This document shows, one piece after another, positions 35,817 to 48,000 of a stretch of DNA of 64,000 bases (within the stretch, counting starts at the first letter, position 1; each line of letters opens with the position of its first letter). The stretch lies in contig JAJEKB010021013.1 of the NCBI GenBank assembly GCA_022393335.1, positions 1,144,048 to 1,208,047 on the forward strand. The letters run 5' to 3'. Made by a program: the position numbers and the translations under genes. Source of the DNA: Macrotrachela quadricornifera. Lineage: Eukaryota; Rotifera; Eurotatoria; Philodinida; Philodinidae. A model generated the notes under the pieces. It had not been told where the DNA came from, ran no database searches, and was given only the letters and a program-made list of their open reading frames with translations.

Positions 35817-38288
35817 CTAAGAATAAATATCCAAATAAGTCAAAAATAAAGATTACCCTTTGTGTACTTGCGGTCTACCAAAATTTTGTGTCTCACCATT
35901 TAAAGGGCTTTATCAGATAGGATGCATCGATTTAGAAATAATAAGCAATTATTATAGTGCAGAGCTTTTCGAGCCGTATCAAATAGTATATAGAAAATCC
36001 TGTTTTCATAGAACTTTGGACGATGTAGAGTAAATTTACTAATGAACGACTACACATTCACATCCATCCATAGTTACACCTGTACCAGAGGACCTTAAGT
36101 TAATGTTTATTATGGTTCTTCATATTAACTGAAAGCATTTGTAAAATATTGTTTCTCGCATGCAACTTTGTAGAGCTTTTGATGAGCTACAACTTCATAT
36201 ACGCACTGTCTCCGAACATCTTGTGAATGTGGATGTGGGTATGAATCAGACTTACAATCGATCAAGTTTTTTTTGAGACGGACCGGACTGGGCGGTCAAT
36301 ATTGGTGATTGTACCGGCAAAAACTGGTAAATTTTAACATCTAGTTTAAACGATAGAAATTCAAATGTATGTGTAAAATGCTTTAATAAGAAATATAATT
36401 ATACTAGTATTTTAAATTTTTGATTTAAATTTATACTTTGATAAACATCGCGAATGTATTCTAATGATATTTAATTAAATGTTGGAAGGTGTAGAGTTCA
36501 TTACCATCTTCTTATTAAAATCTAATCTGGTTTAAAAAGATGTATAATCCACTACTGTAGTTGATGAAATTTATTTTGGTTTACAAATCTACAGTTTTTG
36601 TCTTGATCAAAAAAGGCATGGGTGACCTTTTTCTAGGGTTGTTATTGAATTTATTCTGAAGCATATATTCATCTTTCTTATACCCACAGAAAATACTCTT
36701 TTGCCCAAAAAGAAGAAGAAAAGATTTAATGATTAAGATTATAGATTTTTTTCTTAGTCTGTCTCAGTATACCTTGTATGATAATTTAATTCTTATAGTT
36801 TCTTTAGAGCAGGTGATTGGAAGATGAGCAGAGACTGTGCAAATTGTTTTTAATCTGTTTCCAACTGGCTTAGATTATCGAACCTTTATAACATTTATAG
36901 AGCAGGAAATAGGGAAAGGTGGAAAAAAAAATATAAAATTATTTTCAATCTGTTACAAGTTATTACTTATTACCAAATCTATGTGAAATATTTCGTTTAT
37001 CATATTAAATAAAAAAATATTTTCTGAACTTCTAACTAAATCAATTATTTTAACTTGTTTATGAAGTTGTAATCGTAATTCAAATATTTTATATTTTTTC
37101 TAATATTTCGGCTATTTCGAACTCAGTTGAACTTTTATGTAAACAGTGACATATACACAATAACTATATTTAGAGAAAAAACAAATTAATTTGTAATTTT
37201 GCGCCTAATAAAAAATGAATTCTGCCGGTTTTAAAACGATCCCACAGAATCCGATGGTTCTCCTTCGTCCTGGGTATTTGTACATCAATTTTACCTTCAT
37301 TTTATCAGTAATGAATTGATGAAGAAAGGTGTGCTCTTCAAAAGGCATGAAATAAATAAATTGAGTAAAAAAAAGAAGAATAACATACTCATCGAGCAAG
37401 CATTATATCTTAGCTAACAATCAGTAAACGAGAGAAGCTTATATCTCTTCCATGAAAAATAAAATAATCAATTCTAACCTAACAAAAATCAGTTGTTTTA
37501 TAAATATAAAACTGCTCATTTAAGATACGAGTCTCTCAATACATCACCTTAATGTAAACCTGCAGTAGGAGTGCAAAATGTAGCACCACTTATTGATTGA
37601 AATCCACTGCATAACATAATTGAAGATAACTTTCGAGATTGCAAATCATCACAAAATTAATTTAGTAATGATTTTTAATGAAGCCTTTCTCAGTTCATAT
37701 TGAAATTTGTAATTATTAACATGATATTTTTATCTGTTATAATTTATAGCATCGATAAAATAGTAACATATGATGTCCGAAAAACAACAAAAAAATGACT
37801 GATCTGGTTCCAAGTATGGTATGAATGTGTAGACGTCCATCAATAAATTGACTCTAGATCGTTTAAAGTTCTATGAATACAGGATTTTCTGTATACCATC
37901 CGATGTGGCTCGAAAAGCTCTACAATATGATATATTTGTTTATTATTTCTTAACCAATGCACCCCATTTGACAAGGTTCTTTAAATGGCAGGACACGAAC
38001 TTTTGGTATACTCGAAGTATTGTGTCAGAGACTAATTAGAATAATGTGGATTTAGTCTTAATCTCCACACTTCGATGTATCCTACTCTGCGGATATCATG
38101 TCGATTACAGAATGAATATTAGAAATTTCAAGATAGAAAATCGGAACAAAAAATACATTATTCAAATGATTTCTTAATATGAAAACAACGTTTCTATTTA
38201 AATCTTATGTGAAAATTTAAACAACTGTTAATCGTCGATCTAGTTCATACTTCATTCATACGATAAATTGAATAATAGTGATTATGTA
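35817..38288. other. Intergenic or intronic, no gene called
   Basis: May hold upstream exons of the unknown minus-strand gene, but I could not link any. The frame at 37205-37399 (minus) contains KYPGRRRTIGFCGIVLKPAE, which looks coding-like but lacks a clear acceptor and partner. Confidence 0.35.
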
Positions 38289-38518
38289 CAGAGTGACCAA
38301 AAAGTCACGCACCAAACAAGATATTGAATATATCCATTGAGACTTGAGCAAATGAGCTGATTTCTTCCTCAATGATGGAAAAAAATTTACTTTTTCATAT
38401 ATAAAAAAAATCAATATGCTACAAAAAGGAAAATTTTTCTAAAAAATAATGAATAATATTTTAGCGTAAATGTTCAAATTGTTTGATATAATTCGGTATC
38501 ATCATTGACTGATGTATA

Positions 38519-40286
38519 CAGGGTGGTTCAAAACCTTTACGCCCTCCTGGTTCTACCTATAGATCAAATGGTTTCATCAACAATTTTATACCAAATCGTA
38601 GCCCGTAAACAACTGCATCAACGAGTGCAGCCATATACTCATGATTAACAATGAAGGAAAAGACACAGGGACGATACATGCATATGTGCACGTACAGATA
38701 AGGAAGGAATGAAGAAAAAGAAAAAGAATAACCAGGACACTTTTTCAATGTTTTTCATTTCTTTCATGTTCAAAACGTTTCTTTGCTCGTGAAGATAACT
38801 GTTTTCGTTACCTCAAGAAATGAGTTAATTATTACCTGAACTTCGACAAGTTCCTAATATCGAAACTGAAGAAATTAAAATGGCCACTCTTCCTGACACA
38901 GAAGAACAACGATTTGTGGATCGAATTCGTTGCATTACATACCGTGAGATACGCGATGAAATGATTGCAAGAACAGGGGATACATTTATCAGTCGCGAAT
39001 GGATTTCTGAAAAGCTTCGTCGTAGTGAAGACTGGGTACGACGGACTTGGAACAAAACAGTCGAAGAATGCTATACACAATTTGGAGATGGTCGGCCTCA
39101 GGTGCTCTCGCAAGAAAGCAGAAACATTGTTGCTTCGGCAAGTGGTGTTAGAAGCAGCGGCTCTCGAAAAGTGGCACGAGAAATTTTAGAGAAAACAGGA
39201 CAGAAAGTGAGTTATTCTACGGTTCGTCGTGAACGCCAGCGACAAGGATTACAACCATTCCATGTTATTTCAAAGCCACTGAAAACAGTCACACATGTTG
39301 AGGGTCGAAAATGGCTTGCAAATTTCGTTGCTGACTGGACCGAGGAAGATTTCGTACATATGGCACCGTCGGATGAATTTTATATCTATGTGATAAGAAA
39401 ACCAAACCATCAAAATGACAGAATTTGGGCAAAATCTGTCGAAGACATCACCGATGATGAAAGGTACCGTGAAATGGTTCAGAACGCAAAATGCATTGGA
39501 ATTTTCGTTATGTTCACTGCAAAGAAACTTCTTTGGGTTCTGAAAGGGGATGGTCAATCGTGGAATGGCGCCTATTTTCGTGACATTATTCTGGAGAAAC
39601 ATGTGATTCCATTTCTGCATAACCCAGTCAATGTTGTTGATATAGATGAAGTCATATTTCTTCACGATAAGGCACCCTGTATGAAAGCTAATGCAACACA
39701 ACATTTTCTGGAAGATGAAGGAGTGCATTTCTGGGGCAATTCGATTTGGCCTGGCAATAGTCCTGACATGAATCCTGCAGAGAACATCGGTGCAATTATC
39801 AAAGATAGAGTTGAAGAGCTGATGGCAAGTGAAGATCCTCAAGATAGATACAAATATGACGCTCTCAAAACTAACCTTGAGAGTGTCCTTAAGGACCTAG
39901 AAAACGACACAGATCTTTTTGTTGATTTGCTGTGCTCCATGAGGAAAAGATTTGACGCTCTCGCAGCTGTCAGAGGAGGTCATACCAATTTCTAAACTTA
40001 TAAAATTTACTGTTAAGCAGTTTATATCCTCAATAAATCAGAAACTTCATGATATATTCGAATAGGTGAATGGAATGATGGTTCTTGCATACATTCTAAA
40101 TTAGAGGATATATGGCACTCTGGTACATATGGCATAAGCTCTTTTGATTATGTAATAGACAACACCTGATTCGATAGTACAGGTTGATGTAGAAATTTAC
40201 GGGCTACGATTTGGTATAAAATTGTTGATGAAACCATTTGATCTATAGGTAGAACCAAGGGGGCGTAAAGGTTTTGAACCACTCTG
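38519..40286 (+). mobile_element. Complete Tc1/mariner-superfamily DD37E transposon, nested
   Basis: The terminal inverted repeats start CAGGGTGGTTCAAAACCTTT and CAGAGTGGTTCAAAACCTTT, run for about 90 bp with only a few mismatches, and are flanked by TA on both sides (38517-38518, 40287-40288). It is 1768 bp and encodes an intact transposase. The intact ORF and near-identical ends suggest recent insertion into the outer MITE. Confidence 0.9.
38880..39995 (+). CDS. Tc1/mariner-superfamily transposase (DD37E)
   Basis: An intact 371-residue frame inside the nested element. The N-terminal part (about 15-125) holds helix-turn-helix DNA-binding regions, with WISEKLRRSEDWVRRTWNK and SYSTVRRERQRQG. 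The catalytic DDE domain has D165 in APSDEFYIYV, D263 in FLHDKAPCMKANA and E301 in SPDMNPAENIGAI. The 37 residues between D263 and E301 define a DD37E enzyme, as opposed to DD34E of Tc1 and DD34D of mariner. NDRIWA after the first Asp is also typical. The protein would bind the terminal repeats, cut the element out and insert it at TA. The start ATG lies 361 bp inside the left end. All catalytic residues and both ends are present, so it may be functional. Confidence 0.92.
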   Translation: MATLPDTEEQRFVDRIRCITYREIRDEMIARTGDTFISREWISEKLRRSEDWVRRTWNKTVEECYTQFGDGRPQVLSQESRNIVASASGVRSSGSRKVAREILEKTGQKVSYSTVRRERQRQGLQPFHVISKPLKTVTHVEGRKWLANFVADWTEEDFVHMAPSDEFYIYVIRKPNHQNDRIWAKSVEDITDDERYREMVQNAKCIGIFVMFTAKKLLWVLKGDGQSWNGAYFRDIILEKHVIPFLHNPVNVVDIDEVIFLHDKAPCMKANATQHFLEDEGVHFWGNSIWPGNSPDMNPAENIGAIIKDRVEELMASEDPQDRYKYDALKTNLESVLKDLENDTDLFVDLLCSMRKRFDALAAVRGGHTNF

Positions 40287-40898
40287 TAATATATTAGTTT
40301 TTTTTATATATGAAAAAGTAAGTTTTTTTTCTTAAAGTGATTACGGTTACTTGATGGAGGGTCTGTCTAGACATGTCAAAATGGATATAAAGCTTGGATA
40401 TGTCTCTATCATTGACGAAAAAATCAGCTCATTTACTCAAGCCTCAATGGAGATATTCAGTGTTTTGTTTGGTGCATGACTTTTGGGTTACCCTGTATTT
40501 CTACTGAATCTGTTCATAATGTCTATATAAAGATACCATATCATATCAGTACTTCAAAAAAAAATCTTTTGTTGATTTTCATATTTGATCCTTTTTTGCT
40601 ATGCAAATCATCTTTCTCTCAACAATCGAACAATTTTGACTATTTTTTTAAAGTTCACGATGAAAAAAAACTGAATCATGACGATCTAAAGATGAATATT
40701 GATTATAATCTGCAATAAAGTCATAGAGGATAATAGGTCAAGATAAGCTATATATACGTTACATACAGAAATAGATGGAGCTTATTCTACAGTCTTTCGA
40801 CCAATCAGATTCTGTTCAAGCTTTACCGAGAGGACTCTACTGACCGATTAAGCGATATTCGAACATCTCAAATATGATTTATAAATACTAATAGATGG

Positions 40899-40921
40899 TG
40901 AACATTGATGATCAATGTTCA
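40899..40921. repeat. Perfect palindrome just downstream of the membrane-protein gene
   Basis: TGAACATTGAT and ATCAATGTTCA flank a single G. It lies 16 bases beyond the stop codon at 40937 and so is probably in the 3' UTR, where it could fold as a hairpin. No function shown. Confidence 0.6.
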
Positions 40922-40936
40922 GCGTGTATGAGTAAT

Positions 40937-43750
40937 TTAGAAAGAAAAATATGGTCTTGTGGCATCGTGCATCGATAGAAATATCCTTCGTAGAGACAAA
41001 CATGAAACGATCAGCAATGGCAAATTCTTATATGTAGCGTCATTTACATGTAGCTTATCTTGCCAAAGGTAATAACTTACGTCGATAGGTGTCTCTGTAC
41101 GAGTTGATTGTATTTGATGTTCAAGAATATTATCATGAGTCGGTATAAGACGTCGAAGAAGTGGATGAAACCATAGTTTGTATACCACAAATATCATAGT
41201 AACTGTGTCGATAATCAAAAAAGTGAATAGGAGTGTATGAAATACAAGTGCTGGACGTCGAATAATCGGCGATTGATTATTCTGAACAAAGTAAGGAACT
41301 TGTCTAAATTTAATGGTAAATGTCGTTGTATGCCACATATAACGCAAATATTGACCATATTGATTAAAACGAAAATGATCTGATAGATCGTTAACATGTA
41401 TAAAAGATGGTTTCCATCGACCATAAAAATGTTTCTTTCCAGTGTCTTCTAATGGTTTTGTCACATTAATAATTTTGACTAGATATACAATGAATTCTGT
41501 TGAGAATCCAATTGTTTGATTATCTGTATAAAAAATAGTGCATACATCAAGATTATGTAGTGTGTGAACTTCTTCAGCATCACTTTGAGGATTGCTTGAT
41601 AATCCATGTAAACAAAGACGAAGAGCTCCAATTGAATAATCCTCGTCGATGTCGACTTTAATAGTAGAAGTATGACTAGGTAGATTAAAGCTAAACAATC
41701 CAGTAACAGTATCATTGGAAAGTGTACACTTAGTTTTATTGATACGTATAGGAATAGTATTATCTCTCATAAGTTGAACATTAATATTGTCGCATATTGT
41801 TCTAGTATGTATCAAATATATAGTCATCCAAAATGATTGATTATCTAGCATATCAAAAATCTTCCAATAGTTGCTATTCAATTCAGGTAATAGTAATTGA
41901 ACAGCATTGTCGAATTTAGTATTTCTCTGATTTTCTATGCATGGTGAAGGTGATGTATCTGTTTTCTCAATAGGATAGGAATGAAGATAATTATGTGCGA
42001 ACCATGAAGAATATATGATAATTGAAATAATGACAATTGATGCAAGTCCACCAATCCATCGTTCTCCTTCCCTAATAAGATCAATACGTTTGAAAATGAG
42101 TTTTATTCGTTTTCGATAGATATGAAGCGTCGTTAGTTGACCTTGTTTGATAATCAACATAATAATCCAGAATATAAAACAGAAACCAAATGCTAAAAGA
42201 GTCCAGAAAAGAGGTGAAGAGATAATACAATTGATTGACTTTCCAAAAGGTAAGAAATTGAGTAGCAATAAATCATCATAGTTGTCCATTATAGGTGTAT
42301 CTGGATAGGTAAATGTTTGAGTAAACGACTTAAACTCACTAAGATTAACTTCATCACTGGCACCCAATGGACAAAATGAATCCGATTTGCAAGGTTGACA
42401 TTTTATTGCTGGATAATCACCTGGATTTTTGGTTCCTGGTGGACAGAGTGTACAAGGACCCAAACCAGATATATTTTTAAAGGTGCCCTTTATGCATGGT
42501 TCTGGTCGAATAACATTACGCTTCATGTCCATAATATATACTCTCTTAGAGTAGTATCCGGTCTTAGCGGATGGAATGAATATGAAATGGCCTTCATTGC
42601 TAACGATTAAGAAGTTGTTTGATCTTGTGAAAATTCCCCAATAGAAACTATTTTCAATTATACGAAACGTCTGTTGATTATTAGGAAGAATAAAATCAGG
42701 GTGAAGTCCCTGATCAGATAAAGCATTAGTCGTTATATTTTTGTAGACGTGGATTTCTGAATAAGATCCAAGGTTAAATATCGACTTACGCACAAATACG
42801 GCAAGTGTACCTTGATCATCAATCCATACGACTGAATGCCCAAAACCTATTTTATTCATATTCATTCCAAGTGGTCTACGATATCGCAGAGAATAGGAAT
42901 TATTCTGACATGATTCATAAATTATTACTGTATCAATACGACTATATCCTATGGCGACTAATCTTCCCGATAGATTAATCGAAATCGACAAACTATAATC
43001 TAGATCGTGATTACGTATTATAGATCCACGGATAGCATCAAGATTAGTGGGTTGGTAAGTGCAATGTACAGTTAGAGTTGGAAGGCTAATTAACGAAATC
43101 ATAAGATAACTTATCGCTTTTTTGTTTATACGAAAACCAGCTATGACAGCCCGATCATTTGTTAAATCGAATGCATAAGGAATGAACTGGGCTGTGGAAT
43201 TTTCATCAAACCAGTCATTAATTCGTTGAAAACGATGGAGTTTATTTGTTAATAAATCATAAGAGATCATATATGAAGCAGTTAAAACGTATGCATACTT
43301 CTCCTCTGAGTCAACTTTCACGAACATGTGACTTTGATCATCATCTTCTTGTGTCCATATATGATTGATTTCAGTCACATGGAGAATATTCGAGCTAGAA
43401 TTTTTCCACTTAGTATCGAAACTAATATTAAAAGTTATTTGACTTAGTACGTTGTAGTTCGATGTTGTATTCTTAGCGATTTGCATAAACACATAGGAAT
43501 TTTTCTCTGGTTTTGTCGTCATTGCATAAAGACCATAAACAGTGAGTTCTTTGTGAGGATAATCCAACCCTTGTGGTGGTGTCTCTTCTGGTAGAAAGCA
43601 TATAACATAAGCGTGACCTTCATTGTAAGCAAACATATAATATTCATCGGTGAGTGACCATATTAAATAACTGCTGCCATTGTAATACTTTAAACCTTTA
43701 GCCACAACTAACCATTTGAATGTCAGCAGTAGAATAAAAATAACTCTCAT
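40937..43750 (-). CDS. Large membrane protein with signal peptide and Cys-rich (GCC2/GCC3-like) ectodomain
   Basis: A frame of 937 residues starts at the ATG at 43750 with a signal peptide (about 1-19, MRVIFILLLTFKWLVVAKG). An extracellular part of about 400 residues has many N-x-S/T sites and propeller-like beta repeats. Next is a Cys-rich module (about 418-465: GPCTLCPPGT, then KCQPCKS), resembling ephrin-receptor-like/GCC2-GCC3 domains. Membrane helices follow at about 512-535, 566-585 and 833-858, with a second extracellular region of about 245 residues between the last two. Near the C-terminus a GTAAGT donor (41080) and an ATATAAG acceptor bound a 54-bp segment (41080-41027) that is a multiple of three, so splicing gives 919 residues in the same frame. 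I do not recognise the family; a cell-surface role is inferred. No breaks. Confidence 0.8.
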   Translation of the reverse strand: MRVIFILLLTFKWLVVAKGLKYYNGSSYLIWSLTDEYYMFAYNEGHAYVICFLPEETPPQGLDYPHKELTVYGLYAMTTKPEKNSYVFMQIAKNTTSNYNVLSQITFNISFDTKWKNSSSNILHVTEINHIWTQEDDDQSHMFVKVDSEEKYAYVLTASYMISYDLLTNKLHRFQRINDWFDENSTAQFIPYAFDLTNDRAVIAGFRINKKAISYLMISLISLPTLTVHCTYQPTNLDAIRGSIIRNHDLDYSLSISINLSGRLVAIGYSRIDTVIIYESCQNNSYSLRYRRPLGMNMNKIGFGHSVVWIDDQGTLAVFVRKSIFNLGSYSEIHVYKNITTNALSDQGLHPDFILPNNQQTFRIIENSFYWGIFTRSNNFLIVSNEGHFIFIPSAKTGYYSKRVYIMDMKRNVIRPEPCIKGTFKNISGLGPCTLCPPGTKNPGDYPAIKCQPCKSDSFCPLGASDEVNLSEFKSFTQTFTYPDTPIMDNYDDLLLLNFLPFGKSINCIISSPLFWTLLAFGFCFIFWIIMLIIKQGQLTTLHIYRKRIKLIFKRIDLIREGERWIGGLASIVIISIIIYSSWFAHNYLHSYPIEKTDTSPSPCIENQRNTKFDNAVQLLLPELNSNYWKIFDMLDNQSFWMTIYLIHTRTICDNINVQLMRDNTIPIRINKTKCTLSNDTVTGLFSFNLPSHTSTIKVDIDEDYSIGALRLCLHGLSSNPQSDAEEVHTLHNLDVCTIFYTDNQTIGFSTEFIVYLVKIINVTKPLEDTGKKHFYGRWKPSFIHVNDLSDHFRFNQYGQYLRYMWHTTTFTIKFRQVPYFVQNNQSPIIRRPALVFHTLLFTFLIIDTVTMIFVVYKLWFHPLLRRLIPTHDNILEHQIQSTRTETPIDVSYYLWQDKLHVNDATYKNLPLLIVSCLSLRRIFLSMHDATRPYFSF

Positions 43751-44852
43751 CTATATTAAATTTCAAAGTTATATTTAATTTTTAAACATGTTTTTGGATA
43801 CTCAACTACCCGTTTATTTACTTCATACATTCCTCATGAACTTTTCACAACTTACACATTAATCATCTAATAAACAGTTATTAGACACAAATAAACAAAC
43901 AGCAGCAAAGCAACTTAAGGAATATGACAAAAGCTAGAATACACATCGAAATGACAGATTTTTATTGGGTTCATGAAATTGAAGGAACTCATACAAATCA
44001 CAGAACTTAAAAACTCAAGAAATTCGTCAAATTAAAAGAACTTAAGGAATTCCATGAACTAAAGGAAATAACAGTAACCTAGAATGACAATAAATATTTT
44101 ATTAGACTGCAGCAATCATCTTGTATTGCCAAAGTTAGGATATATTTTCGAATAGCTATGCAGCAACTTTAATACTGACACTTAATGCTGAGTATGAGGA
44201 TGCCATTGCCAGATAAAAACACCCGATGGCGTATTCGTTGAGTACAAGTGAGTACAGAACGAATAAGGTTTCTTTTCCCACTATGATTGAGTATGATAAA
44301 AATATCAATATTTGAAAAAAGTTATACCGACGAGAAAGTCAGATGCAAAGACAATTCACTCGGTGACAGTAAGAATAGAATTAAGATTAAATATATCCCG
44401 GATCCCAGGTGAAGCATAACGACGATCGTAAGCGACGAAAAATGGTCGTTTCCACCGCTGGAAACGGCCGTACACGCTATACTTACAACCGTATACGTGT
44501 TGTCGAACATTCATTTTATATGCGTCGTATACGACAACGCTTACTGTTGTGCGATCCAGTAAACGGCCGCGTTTCAACGTACCATGACAGATACTTCCCT
44601 TTTTCAGCAGCAAGCCTGCTTCGACTATCTTTCGAATTGCTTTTCCTTTTGTGTCACGATACAATCCTACTCCTCACAACAGGCTTTCAAAATACTGTTT
44701 TAAAGGCCTCCAGTATTTTTTTGTTATTAAAAATACTAGAAAAATCACCTGCACAAGGCAACTTACGCCGACTTAGCAATGATAGGCTTCGTTTAGGCCT
44801 TAATCATCGTCGAGTTTATTCAGTGATGTGGTAGGCACCATATTATGCTAGT
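43751..44852. other. Intergenic, no gene called
   Basis: Upstream of the membrane-protein gene. A less A+T-rich patch (about 44400-44600) carries hairpins (CGTTTCCA/TGGAAACG; GTCGTATACGAC) and overlapping frames on both strands (44409-44834 plus, 44356-44664 minus). It looks more like a small element than a gene. Confidence 0.4.
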
Positions 44853-45071
44853 ACCAAGAGATCTTGAAGCCCTATATTATGGGATACTCTTGGATTCTGA
44901 ACTCCTATATTTCTGGTGTCCTTGGTTTCATCAGATCCTATATGCAGAGGGTACCTTGGGACCTTATATTCTTTATTTAAGGACTACCCTTGAGTCCTCA
45001 GGTCATGTATTTAGAGGGTATCCATGGGTCATCAAAATCTGTATCAGGAGAATATCCATAGCTCCTCAACA
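44853..45071 (+). repeat. Degenerate 33-34-bp tandem repeat (about 6.5 units)
   Basis: Units start at 44853, 44886, 44920, 44953, 44986, 45020 and 45054. The core is ACCCTTGGxxTCxTCAxxxC, then CTATATxxxxAGGGT. Unit lengths are 33, 34, 33, 33, 34 and 34. Divergence between units is high, so the array is old. It makes the frame at 44845-45327 look longer than it deserves. Confidence 0.75.
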
Positions 45072-48000
45072 CGCTAAAATAAAATGTGCCGCATATGTCA
45101 CATTTTGCAATACAATGTACATCACATTCAAGTGTGACACGAGGTGCTCGTTGCGGCATATTTCTTTCATTGAAAGTACGACACATTCTGAAAGCATGAT
45201 TCAAATCTACCATATGGCAAATTTTAGATTTTTTTCTCAAAAGCATATGATTCATATATTTTTCAATTTAGTTGTTGTCACCTTGAAAATTCAAGAAAGT
45301 CAGATTGTAGAATCTGTCCATCCTTGAAGTGATCCGATCTCTATCAGCAGCATCCGCACGAGCGGGGGTGTGTTGGCGAGTGTGCACCCCTTAATAATTG
45401 GAAATTTTCGTCTTTTTGAACGACCGAAGCAGATTTGGAACAAATTTGTGTTTTATTTAAAAAATTTCGCTCGAAATACTCTTTTACACCTCCCAAAAAA
45501 ATTTTACATCCTTTCAAAACCTGCTACATCCCCCGCCCCCAATCTTCGACCCTTCGCGCGGGCACTGAATGTAAAACAAACACAGGTGTACAATTGTTAT
45601 ATTCTCTCTAGTTTTCATATAGGTTATGCATACGTAAGACAGAAGATGATTATAATCGTCAAGGTAAACTAAAAATGGGTTCAGTCAAAAATAATCAATT
45701 CTAAAATGCTTATCATGCCATTCCCACCCTTAAATATTTAAGATAAATAAATCAAGTTCAATTGTTTTTATCTACTAAAATCAGCTAGAAAGGATTTTTC
45801 AAGGAAAAGTCGATTTTCAATACAGTTACAATTATAACTTAGATAACTTTATCATTAAAAAAACTTTTTTTTTCAATCGTTTTATTTTTTTATAACTGAA
45901 AACGGCTCCCTAAAAACGTATGATAATCAAAAATTCATTTTCATTTATATGTTATACATAATGACAATTTCGAAGTAAAACATTCAATGCTGGATTGGAA
46001 ATCTACTTCATTGGTGCTACAATAAGCACATATTCTTCTTTTTTCTGTCGCATTTTATTGTCAAAACTAAGGAAAGTTTTTGATGAATCAACCAAAATGA
46101 TATGCTGTACAAGTTTAAGAATAACGTTAATTCTTCCGTGAGGGCGGGCGTGTATATATACAGAATAAAGGACGAGAGTATTCTTGCAAAACAAAAGTCC
46201 AAAGAAGAATAGAGAAATAATGGCGTCACCGTATCTTAACATCAAGAACAAAGAGTATTTGAAAAGAATTTCTATGAGAGAAGGAAAGAAGGAAAAGACA
46301 AGTATTAGATAACACTTGCCATTGTTTAGAATCTTAACGGTCTTAGATATTTAATAGTTTTATGCTAAATGAGCACTTATTTTCTCTACTGAAGAATATA
46401 TGGATGAAAAATAATCCATCCCTCCTCACCCAGGTAAATATACTACAAAATGATATAATAACAAATGTTGCATAGATTCGATGTAATGAACACTATTATT
46501 AATCATACGTAGATGATTAATAATGTGTCATTTATTATTGAAGATAACAATATCGAACACATGCAGAATTTGTTATTCTATTATTTAATAGTATATTAAT
46601 TGCATCAATTTTGCAGACGAGATATTCAATAATGTATTCCTAGAGTAAAGTTTTCGATATTAATTATTTAATAAAAATGTAAATACTCGGATTGGAACTT
46701 TTGAACAATTCTAAGTAAACAATAGTTTTGGATTAAAAATCTTGTATTGAAATTTGGTTAAAATCTTCTCATTTTGACTTATCTTTAATTAAAAAAAGAT
46801 TCGTTTTGAATTTTATTTCTGTTAGTTTTTATATGGGTGAAGATTCTTAGGTCTCGTGCGTTCCCTCATTTATTATCGTAAAGTCTTTAATTTCTCGAAA
46901 TTTCGTTATTTCTTTTGGTTCTTTGAATTCATGTATTTTAAAGCGTGATTACTGATTGTTTATTGTTAAACATTTCGATTATGAATTCTTTATAAGTTCC
47001 TCAATGATAAAATTCTAACATAGCTCAATAAACTATTGAATAGATAAATATATCTTTAATCATTAAAATTAATTTTCAAATAAAAAAAGGAAGATTTCTA
47101 AACATATATTTACCTTATTTTGTTGAAGTTGAAACAACAAATAAATGTATTAATGGATCGTTGACAATGCTAACATAAATAAGAGAAGAAAAATATCTAG
47201 ATATATGTAACTATAGAATAATTCTATTACAAATTTAATATAATTATTGTTCGTTATTCTTATATCCATTTTCCTTCTCTTTCTATTATGTTAGGATATG
47301 TGTTTAGTACATTAACGTCTGCTTTTGGTTACTAATGTGTAAATGGTTTTTTCTTTTTATTTTCTTTCTCTTTATTTATATGACATATGTATATATGTGA
47401 GTGTCTGCTAGTATACTCAATCTGGTTTTTTTTTTATCTATTAAATAAACTAAATCCATATATTCATATAGAATGAAAAGAATGACACAACAAAAGGTAA
47501 AATAGTGAGAAGAAAAAAACTAGATAACTATGTATAAGTATGACATCACTGTAAAATAATTCTTATATTATACTGTTGTTATAATGGCAAATTGTGATAT
47601 TGTCTAACAACTGCTTCCTTTTCAATGAATTCCCCTTTGTTTAATGCATTTTGCTTATATTACTGATAATTAGTAAAATAAGATATGAGAAAAAAAGAAA
47701 ATGGTATATGGATATACATCTGTATGAATGACATAAGGAAAGAAGAAAATGACTGTATGAGAATATGTTATTAATCAATGAAGTATATAAAAGGCACCGA
47801 ATATCAGTAGAGAGAAAAATATTCATCAGGAAAAAAAAAAACTATGAGATTTTTAGAAGATTTTTCTAATTGAATTTTGGATTGATTCGTAGATATCTAT
47901 TGAATTATTTTAGATAATTCAAATGTTATGTTGAAACTATTTCAATTCGTTATAAAAAGTTTTAAAAAAAATTTCTTTCTATCTACTCTAATAATAAAAA

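Larger units (their letters stand above)
38289..40495. mobile_element. Tc1/mariner-type MITE (outer element), interrupted
   Basis: Terminal inverted repeats of about 90 bp begin CAGAGTGACCAAAAAGTCAC at the left and, inverted, CAGGGTAACCCAAAAGTCAT at the right. Both continue into GCACCAAACA and CAAATGAGCTGATTT. TA flanks both sides (38287-38288, 40496-40497). Without the nested element only about 440 bp remain, with no ORF, so this is a non-autonomous element that served as target. Confidence 0.8.

Noticed and set aside
39270..39842. 190-codon minus-strand frame
   Set aside because: It lies entirely antisense to the intact transposase and has no motif of its own.
44409..44834. 141-codon plus-strand frame, Arg-rich then hydrophobic
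   Set aside because: It overlaps a minus-strand frame, sits on hairpin-rich, less A+T-rich DNA and has no recognisable domain or splice context.
44845..45327. 160-codon plus-strand frame
   Set aside because: Its first half is the 33-34-bp tandem repeat read through. The period breaks the codon frame between units, and the rest is featureless.
47105..47165. Short minus-strand segment between TTATGTTAG and GTAAAT
   Set aside because: Too short. The readable frame (IVNDPLIHLFVVSTSTK) ends in a stop before the donor, and no partner exon was found.
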